Shown one piece after another: positions 1 through 4,831 of a stretch of DNA of 9,204 nucleotides. The first letter of the stretch is position 1, and every line of letters begins with the position of its first letter. Both the position numbers and the translations under genes were made by a program. Source of the DNA: an uncultured Phenylobacterium sp. (GTDB taxonomy: Bacteria; Pseudomonadota; Alphaproteobacteria; Caulobacterales; Caulobacteraceae); NCBI GenBank assembly GCA_945952355.1, contig CAMFIW010000069.1:1-9204 (forward strand), given 5' to 3'. Under the pieces are notes generated by a model, which saw only the letters and a program-made list of their open reading frames with translations, ran no database searches and was not told where the DNA came from.

Positions 1-152
1 GTGTTAGGCATGCCGGTCTTGGCCTGCAGTTCGTCGAACCGCGTGAGGCCGAACGACAGGTCGCGCAGGATCAGCATGGCCCAGCGATCCCCGATGGCTT
101 CCAGGGCTCCGGCGATCGAGCAGGCCATTCCGGAAAAGCTCTTGGCGCGCAT
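1..152 (-). CDS. HxlR-family winged-helix transcriptional regulator (N-terminal 50 codons, cut by window edge)
   Basis: Reading the minus strand from ATG 152 gives 50 codons and two further bases before the window edge. The peptide contains the HxlR signature: CSIAGALEAIGDRW at residues 11-24, then LILRDLSFGLTRFDELQ at 27-43. This is the start of the winged helix-turn-helix domain that binds operator DNA in this family. Cys11 sits where YodB/HypR-type members carry a redox- or quinone-sensing cysteine; whether it senses anything here is unknown. The start is supported by GGAGA (162-158 on the minus strand), five bases before the ATG. HxlR proteins are usually about 110-230 residues, so at least half is missing. 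The upstream neighbour, a sugar transferase, reads in the same direction but ends in its own terminator, so co-transcription is unlikely. Effector and targets cannot be told from the sequence. Confidence 0.88.
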   Translation of the reverse strand, partial: MRAKSFSGMACSIAGALEAIGDRWAMLILRDLSFGLTRFDELQAKTGMPN

Positions 153-162
153 CGGCGTCTCC

Positions 163-187
163 AGTAACTCTTATTATTGGAGTAACT
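163..187 (-). promoter_or_regulatory. Probable operator/core promoter of the HxlR gene: AGTAACT direct repeats
   Basis: AGTAACT occurs at 163-169 and again at 181-187, 18 bases start to start. The AT-rich stretch between them reads CCAATAATAA on the minus strand and holds AATAAT (178-173), a 5/6 match to a -10 element. The nearer repeat touches the ribosome binding site of the HxlR gene. Family regulators commonly bind next to their own promoters, so autoregulation is inferred. No convincing -35 was found at normal spacing. Confidence 0.45.
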
Positions 188-235
188 GGTTCTGCGCGAT
201 CTTTCAAGCGAAAAGCGCACGGCCGTGCGCAAATG

Positions 236-257
236 AAAAAGCGGCCTCGTGGGCCGC
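236..257 (-). terminator. Rho-independent terminator of the sugar transferase gene
   Basis: On the minus strand GCGGCC (257-252) and GGCCGC (246-241) form a six-base-pair GC stem with a five-base loop. TTTTT (240-236) follows directly. It lies 24 bases past the stop codon of the sugar transferase, the expected place, and separates that gene from the HxlR gene. Confidence 0.85.
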
Positions 258-281
258 CGATTTTCGGAATGTCGGGGTCGC

Positions 282-1037
282 CTAGTAGGCGTTGGGGTCC
301 TTGAGGACCAGGGGCGCGGTCTGCAGCACGATCATCAGGTCGCGGCCGAAAGACCAATTCTCGATATAGGCGTTGTCGGCGTCGACCCGCTTGATCATGC
401 AGCCCAGCTCGCGGATCTCGCCGCGGTGGCCGGACACCTGGGCGAGCCCGGTCAGGCCCGGCTTGGCGCGGAAGCGCGCGTTGTAGGTCGGGATCAGGGC
501 GCCGTAGCGCTCGTCGTGCGACACCGCATGCGGGCGTGGCCCGACGATCGACATGTCGCCGTTGAGGATGTTCAGCAGTTGCGGCAGTTCGTCGAGACTG
601 CACTTGCGCAGGACCAGGCCGAGCGCGGTGATCCGCGAGTCGTTCTTGGTGGCGTGGCGGATATCGTCGCCGTCCTCCGCCACCCGCATCGTGCGGAACT
701 TGTAGATCGTGAAGATCTTGCCGTTCAAGCCCGTGCGCCGCTGGCGGAACAGGGCAGGGCCGCGCGACTCCAGCCGAACCGCCATCGCGATGACCAGCAG
801 CAGGGGCAGGAAGACCAACAGGGCGAGGCTCGCCAGCACGATGTCCATCCCGCGCTTGGTCTTGCTCCCGGCGACGGCGTAGAGCGTGTCCGGCTCGCCG
901 ATCGGCGGGGAGGTGACGATGGGCGTCAGGAAGTGAACGGTCGCCGGGCGCCCCGCGGTTCGCACGGGCGCATGCGCGGATCCCGGGAGCGCGGGATGCG
1001 CAACCTCGCGATCTACGGACGGCGCCGCGTCAAACAT
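282..1037 (-). CDS. Undecaprenyl-phosphate sugar-phosphate transferase (bacterial sugar transferase family, short form)
   Basis: This 251-residue enzyme is predicted to move a hexose-1-phosphate from a nucleotide sugar to undecaprenyl phosphate, starting a lipid-linked repeat unit at the inner face of the cytoplasmic membrane. Visible family hallmarks are KRGMDIVLAS (61-70) leading into one membrane segment (about 66-88), the basic stretch FRQRRTGLNGK (97-107), YKFRTM (112-117), CSLDELPQL (146-154) with the acidic pair D149/E150, GDMSIVGPRP (160-169) and PGLTGLAQVSG (193-203). It lacks the N-terminal four-helix membrane domain of WcaJ/WbaP-type enzymes and so resembles the ExoY/PglC short class, but with a roughly 60-residue proline-rich N-terminal extension. 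Start: ATG 1037; a TTG codon at 1040 directly before it could serve instead, and the ribosome site is only weak (GGTGGGG). Caulobacter has several redundant enzymes of this family (HfsE, PssY, PssZ); I cannot say which, if any, this matches. The sugar specificity is not readable. Confidence 0.93.
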   Translation of the reverse strand: MFDAAPSVDREVAHPALPGSAHAPVRTAGRPATVHFLTPIVTSPPIGEPDTLYAVAGSKTKRGMDIVLASLALLVFLPLLLVIAMAVRLESRGPALFRQRRTGLNGKIFTIYKFRTMRVAEDGDDIRHATKNDSRITALGLVLRKCSLDELPQLLNILNGDMSIVGPRPHAVSHDERYGALIPTYNARFRAKPGLTGLAQVSGHRGEIRELGCMIKRVDADNAYIENWSFGRDLMIVLQTAPLVLKDPNAY

Positions 1038-1132
1038 CAAGGAACCCCACCAGCGGTCTCACGCGCACAAACTACGCGTCACCAGTAACGATTTTTTATC
1101 CATGAGCAATATCGCGCACGCACAACACGAAC

Positions 1133-1157
1133 TTTTAACTGCGGCCGCGCTTATATC
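1133..1157 (+). promoter_or_regulatory. Candidate promoter of the 63-residue membrane protein
   Basis: TTATATC at 1151-1157 matches the TANAWC core of the Caulobacter -10 element. A weak TTTTAAC lies at 1133-1139. The expected transcription start, about seven bases past the -10, falls on or next to the ATG at 1163, so the transcript may be leaderless. The -35 match is poor. Confidence 0.35.
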
Positions 1158-1162
1158 CCGCC

Positions 1163-1354
1163 ATGTTCAACGCAGGTTTGGCGCGTCCCGAGACCGGCGC
1201 GCTGGCGACGAAACCAATCGACGCTGGCGCCGCATCTGTGGGGACCGAGGCCGGAAACAGATTTCCGGTGGCGGTTGGACTCGGACTCGGCGCAGTCGTG
1301 TCCCTGAGCCTGTGGGCTGGAATCTTTGTGGGAATCCGCGCTTTACTATCCTGA
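1163..1354 (+). CDS. Small single-pass membrane protein, function unknown
   Basis: This 63-residue product has a polar N-terminal half (about 1-34) and one strongly hydrophobic segment at roughly 36-61, rich in Gly, Ala, Val and Leu and containing LWAGIF. It ends right after the hydrophobic segment (RALLS). No domain is recognised. A cytoplasmic N-terminus with a C-terminal anchor is one reading; the topology is uncertain. No Shine-Dalgarno sequence precedes the ATG, and a TTATATC -10-like element ends six bases before it, which fits a leaderless mRNA. A hairpin and then a strong terminator follow the stop, so it looks like a self-contained transcription unit. About 65 percent of codons end in G or C, clearly lower than I would expect from the neighbouring genes, so it may be a young, foreign or weakly constrained gene, or a chance reading frame. 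Overlapping frames in this stretch give arginine-rich, non-protein-like translations. Confidence 0.5.
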   Translation: MFNAGLARPETGALATKPIDAGAASVGTEAGNRFPVAVGLGLGAVVSLSLWAGIFVGIRALLS

Positions 1355-1358
1355 ACTC

Positions 1359-1377
1359 GACAATGCGACCCATTGTC
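1359..1377. other. Hairpin just past the small-protein stop codon
   Basis: GACAATG (1359-1365) and CATTGTC (1371-1377) form a perfect seven-base-pair stem with loop CGACC, four bases beyond the TGA. There is no T-run after it, so it is not a classic terminator. It could stabilise the 3' end of the small mRNA or be incidental. Confidence 0.45.
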
Positions 1378-1394
1378 CAGATTGGATCTGCATG

Positions 1395-1425
1395 AAAAAA
1401 GCGCCCGGAGTCCGGGCGCTTCTTC
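1395..1425. terminator. Bidirectional rho-independent terminator between converging genes
   Basis: AGCGCCCGG (1400-1408) and CCGGGCGCT (1412-1420) form a nine-base-pair stem with loop AGT. On the minus strand TTTTTT (1400-1395) follows, an ideal tail for the dehydrogenase gene, which ends 28 bases away. On the plus strand TCTTC follows, a weaker tail for the small-protein gene. Confidence 0.9.
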
Positions 1426-1447
1426 ATTTCGGCATCGGATCGATGGA

Positions 1448-2791
1448 TCAGGCCTTCACGACCTTGTCCGCTGGCAGGCCGAGCTTGGCGAAGACGTTGC
1501 GGGTGTCGACGATCAGCTTGGCGTGCTTCTCGATCATCGCGTAGTCCACGTCGTCGTGGTCGGTGGAGACCAGTACCGCGTCGTATCCGGCGATGACCTC
1601 AGGCGTCAGCGCCACCGATTTGCGGCCGGCCAGCGCCGGGTGCTCGCGGGTGTCCGGAATGGCGGCGATATGCGGATCGTGGAAGTCGCAGGTCGCGCCG
1701 CGGCCCTCGATCAGCTCGATCAGCACCAGCGAGGGGCTCTCGCGGGTGTCGTCGACGTTCTTCTTGTAGGCGACGCCCAGCAGCAGGATCTTCGAGGTCT
1801 TCAGGCCCTTGGCGAAGGCCTCGTTCATCGCCGACGCCAGGTGGTCGACCACGACGCGCGGCATGGCGGTGTTGATCTGGCCGGCCAGCTCGATGAACCG
1901 GGTCTCCATCCCGTACTCGCGCGCCTTCCAAGTCAGGTAGAAGGGGTCGACGGGGATGCAGTGGCCGCCCAGGCCAGGGCCCGGATAGAACGGCATGAAG
2001 CCGAAAGGCTTGGTCGAGGCCGCAGCGATGACTTCCCAGACATCGATGCCCATGGCGCCGTAGACCAGCTTCAGCTCGTTCACGAGGGCGATGTTGATCG
2101 AGCGGAAGATGTTCTCGGTCAGCTTGGCCGCCTCGGCCGCGCCGGCGGTCGAGACCGCCACCACCTTGGAGACCACCTGCTCGTAGAGCTTGACGGCGAG
2201 CGCGCGCGACTGCGGGTCGTCGGCGCCGACCACCTTGGGGATCGACTTGGTGGAGAAGTTCGGGTTGCCCGGGTCCTCGCGCTCCGGCGAGAAGGCCAGA
2301 TAGACGTCCTGGCCGACCTTCAGCCCACCCTTCTCCATCAGCGGCTGGACCACCTCGCGGGTGGTGCCGGGCCAGGTGGTGCTTTCCAATACGACCAGCT
2401 GGCCGGGACGCAGGTGCTGGGAGATGCTCTCGGCGGTCTGGACGACGAAAGACAAGTCCGGATCGCGGTGCTTGGTCACCGGGGTCGGCACGCAGATCAG
2501 GATCGCGTCGGCTTCCTTCAGCCGCGAGAAGTCGCCCGTAGCCTCCATGCGGCCGCTGTCCCGCGCGGCCTTCATCACGTCGGCGCCGATATAGCTGATC
2601 ACCTGCTCGGCGGCGTTGATCGCCTTGACCCGGTTGGCGCTGACATCGAAGCCCAGCACGTTGAAGCCCGCCTCGACGCCGGCCAGGGCCAGGGGCACCC
2701 CCACATAGCCCAGGCCCATGATCCCCAGGGTCGCCTTGCGCCCCTCGATGCGCGCCATGAGCTGTTCGAAGTTCGACGCCGTCTCAGCCAC
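1448..2791 (-). CDS. Nucleotide-sugar 6-dehydrogenase, UDP-GlcNAc dehydrogenase (WbpA) type
   Basis: This 447-residue protein of the UDP-glucose/GDP-mannose dehydrogenase family is predicted to oxidise the C6 hydroxyl of a nucleotide sugar to a carboxylate in two NAD-dependent steps in the cytosol, giving a uronic-acid donor. Visible features: NAD-binding Rossmann motif GLGYVG (26-31); FSPER (167-171); AAKLTENIFR (221-230) with K223 and N227; and GPGLGGHCIPVDP (271-283) with catalytic Cys278. The third domain carries GVAYKKNVDDTRESP (339-353). The form GGHCIPVDPFYLTWKAREY is typical of WbpA-like UDP-N-acetylglucosamine dehydrogenases rather than UDP-glucose (Ugd) enzymes, but substrate choice is inferred from resemblance only. 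Length is normal for the family. The start is GTG 2791, supported by AAGGA (2802-2798 on the minus strand) six bases upstream. It is divergent from the glycosyltransferase pair and ends at a strong shared terminator, so it is probably monocistronic. Confidence 0.94.
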   Translation of the reverse strand: MAETASNFEQLMARIEGRKATLGIMGLGYVGVPLALAGVEAGFNVLGFDVSANRVKAINAAEQVISYIGADVMKAARDSGRMEATGDFSRLKEADAILICVPTPVTKHRDPDLSFVVQTAESISQHLRPGQLVVLESTTWPGTTREVVQPLMEKGGLKVGQDVYLAFSPEREDPGNPNFSTKSIPKVVGADDPQSRALAVKLYEQVVSKVVAVSTAGAAEAAKLTENIFRSINIALVNELKLVYGAMGIDVWEVIAAASTKPFGFMPFYPGPGLGGHCIPVDPFYLTWKAREYGMETRFIELAGQINTAMPRVVVDHLASAMNEAFAKGLKTSKILLLGVAYKKNVDDTRESPSLVLIELIEGRGATCDFHDPHIAAIPDTREHPALAGRKSVALTPEVIAGYDAVLVSTDHDDVDYAMIEKHAKLIVDTRNVFAKLGLPADKVVKA

Positions 2792-2818
2792 CGGAGATCC
2801 TTCTCACGCGATAAAGTG

Positions 2819-2839
2819 CGAGCGGCCACGCTCGGCCGC
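2819..2839. other. Two overlapping, mutually exclusive hairpins in the dehydrogenase leader
   Basis: CGAGCG (2819-2824) can pair with CGCTCG (2829-2834). GCGGCC (2822-2827) can instead pair with GGCCGC (2834-2839). The two stems share bases and cannot form together. They lie 28-48 bases upstream of the dehydrogenase GTG, close to its ribosome binding site, so they are probably in its mRNA leader. Function is unproven, and GC-rich DNA forms such stems by chance. Confidence 0.3.
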
Positions 2840-2907
2840 GTTGAGGCGGTTCTTAGACGACAGGGCTTTTACGCAAGATTACCTGCGCCGTTCGCGACTT
2901 CGAAACC

Positions 2908-2930
2908 GCCCCGGCCGGGGCCTGTTTATT
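2908..2930 (+). other. Palindrome with T-rich tail in the glycosyltransferase leader (possible attenuator)
   Basis: GCCCCGGCCGGGGC (2908-2921) is a perfect palindrome that can fold as a five-base-pair GC stem with loop GGCC. On the plus strand CTGTTTATT follows, as in a weak intrinsic terminator. It lies about 100 bases before the first glycosyltransferase, where no plus-strand gene ends, so if active it would act as an attenuator for the operon. Confidence 0.3.
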
Positions 2931-2979
2931 TCGGCGCAACGATTGTGCAATAGGAAACCCAGCCGAGAGGCCAGATGTC

Positions 2980-3027
2980 ATGAGTGGAATTTCGGGACGC
3001 CAGAGCCCTGGGTTGCGGACGCCATGA
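2980..3027 (+). CDS. Possible 15-codon leader ORF coupled to the first glycosyltransferase
   Basis: ATG 2980 opens a 15-codon frame (MSGISGRQSPGLRTP) whose TGA (3025-3027) overlaps the glycosyltransferase ATG (3024) as ATGA. A clear purine-rich ribosome site, GAGAGG (2965-2970), stands nine bases before this ATG. The glycosyltransferase start itself has only a weak GGA close by. That arrangement suggests ribosomes load at the leader ORF and re-initiate at the downstream ATG. The peptide has no run of one amino acid that would mark classic amino-acid attenuation. It may be coincidental. Confidence 0.3.
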   Translation: MSGISGRQSPGLRTP

Positions 3028-3908
3028 CCGACGCCCCCGACGCCGACGCGCCCGAGATCAGCGTCATCATTCCCCACTATCGGGACCTGCGCGGTCTCGA
3101 CCGGTGCTTGGCCGCGCTCGAGCGGCAGACGCTCGGGCACGAGCGTTTCGAGATCGTCGTGGGCGACAACAACTCCCCCGAAGGCGAAGCGGCCGTGGCC
3201 GAGGTGATCGCCGGTCGCGCGCGCCTGAACGTGGCGACCGACAAGGGTGCGGGACCGGCCCGCAACGGCGCGGTGGCGATCGCCCGGGGCCGCATCCTCG
3301 CCTTCACCGATTCCGACTGCGTGCCCGAGCCGCAATGGCTGGCCGAGGGGCTGAAGGGGCTGGAGCGGTTCGACTTCGTCGGCGGCCATGTCCGCGTCCT
3401 GCTGGAAAATCCGCCGGCCATGTCGGACGTCGAGGCCTTCGAGCGGGTCTTCGCCTTCGATTTCAAGAGCTATATCAACAAGAAGGGCTTCACTGGCGCC
3501 GGCAACATGTTCTGCTCCCGGGAGCTGTTCCTCGACGTCGGCGGGTTCCTCACCGGAGTGTCCGAGGACGTGGAGTGGTCGCATCGCGCGACGGCCAAGG
3601 GCTATCGGCTGGGCTTCGCCCCCAAGGCGGCGGTCGGGCATCCGGCCCGCCAGTCCTGGGCGGACCTGGAGACCAAGTGGCGGCGGGTGAACTCCGAGCT
3701 GTTCGAACTCGCCAAGGCGTCCGGCCAGACCCCGAAGTGGATGTTGCGCGCCGCCGCCCTGCCGGCTTCGGCCTTGGCCCATACGCCCAAGGTTCTGGCC
3801 AGCGCCGAACTCGACACCTTTGGCCAGAGGGTCGCCGCCCTGAAAGTGCTCTATCGCCTGCGCTTCTGGCGTCTTGCCGACTCCTTACGTCTGGTGCTGG
3901 CGCGATGA
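3024..3908 (+). CDS. Family 2 glycosyltransferase (GT-A fold)
   Basis: This 294-residue cytoplasmic enzyme is predicted to transfer a sugar from a nucleotide donor to the growing lipid-linked repeat unit. Visible GT2 features are ISVIIPHYR (12-20) at the start of the nucleotide-binding fold, EIVVGDNNS (43-51), GAGPARNGA (75-83), the metal-binding DSD at 96-98 (FTDSDCVPEPQW), GAGNMFCSR (158-166), and the acidic EDVEWSHR (181-188) containing the likely catalytic base. The C-terminal quarter is basic and helical, without a clear membrane span, and may associate with the membrane. ATG 3024 is the only reasonable start: the frame is open far upstream but runs antisense to the dehydrogenase and has no start codon nearby. 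It overlaps a possible leader ORF upstream and the next glycosyltransferase downstream, both by ATGA, so the genes should be translationally coupled. Donor and acceptor sugars are unknown. Confidence 0.93.
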   Translation: MTDAPDADAPEISVIIPHYRDLRGLDRCLAALERQTLGHERFEIVVGDNNSPEGEAAVAEVIAGRARLNVATDKGAGPARNGAVAIARGRILAFTDSDCVPEPQWLAEGLKGLERFDFVGGHVRVLLENPPAMSDVEAFERVFAFDFKSYINKKGFTGAGNMFCSRELFLDVGGFLTGVSEDVEWSHRATAKGYRLGFAPKAAVGHPARQSWADLETKWRRVNSELFELAKASGQTPKWMLRAAALPASALAHTPKVLASAELDTFGQRVAALKVLYRLRFWRLADSLRLVLAR

Positions 3909-4831
3909 GCACCCACGTCGCGGTCTCCATCGTCGGGTTCAGGAACGCCGGCGACATCGTACACTGCCTTGGCGAGCTCGGCCGCTCGACCCATGCCGAC
4001 TTCGAGGTGATCATCTGCGAGAACGGCGGGCCCGACGCCTATGCCGAACTGGTCGCGAAGATCCCAGCGACTCTGCCGGGCGGCCAGGCCGTCCGCGCCG
4101 TGCTGGCTCCGGGCAATCTCGGCTATGCCGGGGGCGTGAACCGCTGCTTGGAGGAAACGCCTGGGGCCGGCGCCTGGTGGGTGCTCAACCCCGACACCCA
4201 CCCCTATCCGGAGGCGCTGGCCGCGCTGGTCACGCGCCTGGAACAGGGCGACTGCGATGCGGTCGGCTGCACGATCCACCTGCCGAACGGCCTGGTGCAA
4301 TCGCACGGCGGCCGCTTGAACCGCTGGCTGGCGCGGGCGGTGTCGATCGGCCATTCCACGCCCCTGGAGGCGCGGCCGGACCCTGCCGAAATCGAGGCGC
4401 TGCAGAACTATCTGAACGGCGCCGCCATGCTCATGGGCCGCCGCTTCGTCGAAATCGCCGGTCCGATGCGCGAAGAATACTTCCTGTATTGCGAGGAGGT
4501 GGAGTGGTGCCTGCGCGGCCTGGATCGCGGCATGCGCCTGGGCTTCGCGCCGGATGCCCTGGTGTTGCACTATCAGGGCACCACCACCGGCAACCCGCCG
4601 GACATCCGACAGCGCGGCAAGACCCCGGTCTATCTGAACGAACGCAACAAAATCCTGATGGTGCGCGACCTGTTCCCGGCCAGGCTTCCGATCGTGGTCG
4701 TCACGGCCTTCCTGGTGATCTTCGCGCGCTTCGCCCGCCGCGGCGCCTGGCGACAGCTCGGTTATGCGCTGGAAGGCTGGATCGCCGGACTGCGCGACGA
4801 GCGCGGCCGGCCGGCCTGGATCGCTCCCTAG
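3905..4831 (+). CDS. Family 2 glycosyltransferase, rhamnosyltransferase/WcaE-like group
   Basis: This 308-residue protein begins with VAVSIVGFRN (5-14) and FEVIICENGG (33-42). It then shows APGNLGYAGGVNR (68-80), WWVLNPDTHPYPEA (91-104) in which NPD replaces the usual DXD, NYLNGAAMLMGRR (168-180), EEYFLYCEEVEWCLR (190-204) with the likely base, and NERNK (245-249). The GNLGYAGG plus LNPD pattern is typical of the GT2 subgroup that includes rhamnosyltransferases and WcaE-like enzymes. A hydrophobic stretch at 261-276 followed by a basic cluster may dock it to the inner membrane. Its ATG overlaps the preceding glycosyltransferase stop as ATGA, so the two form one operon and probably add successive sugars. 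Its TAG stop lies in the same CTAG as the stop of the convergent membrane protein, leaving no room for a terminator. Sugar specificity is not determined. Confidence 0.93.
   Translation: MSTHVAVSIVGFRNAGDIVHCLGELGRSTHADFEVIICENGGPDAYAELVAKIPATLPGGQAVRAVLAPGNLGYAGGVNRCLEETPGAGAWWVLNPDTHPYPEALAALVTRLEQGDCDAVGCTIHLPNGLVQSHGGRLNRWLARAVSIGHSTPLEARPDPAEIEALQNYLNGAAMLMGRRFVEIAGPMREEYFLYCEEVEWCLRGLDRGMRLGFAPDALVLHYQGTTTGNPPDIRQRGKTPVYLNERNKILMVRDLFPARLPIVVVTAFLVIFARFARRGAWRQLGYALEGWIAGLRDERGRPAWIAP

Noticed and set aside
1..285. Plus-strand ORF across the left edge
   Set aside because: It is antisense to the HxlR reading frame, which carries a clear family signature, and it runs through the operator and terminator.
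2841..2872. TTGAGGC plus GCTTTTAC as a promoter for the glycosyltransferases
   Set aside because: The elements match partly, but the 17-base spacer exceeds the 10-14 described for Caulobacter promoters and no standard hexamer spacing fits.
1373..2953. Long plus-strand open frame opposite the dehydrogenase
   Set aside because: The translation is His/Arg/Asp/Gly-rich, as expected for the antisense of a GC-rich gene. The minus-strand frame has a complete set of dehydrogenase motifs.
2718..3023. Upstream extension of the first glycosyltransferase frame
   Set aside because: The frame is open but antisense to the dehydrogenase N-terminus, shows no glycosyltransferase-like sequence and has no start codon between the intergenic region and ATG 3024.
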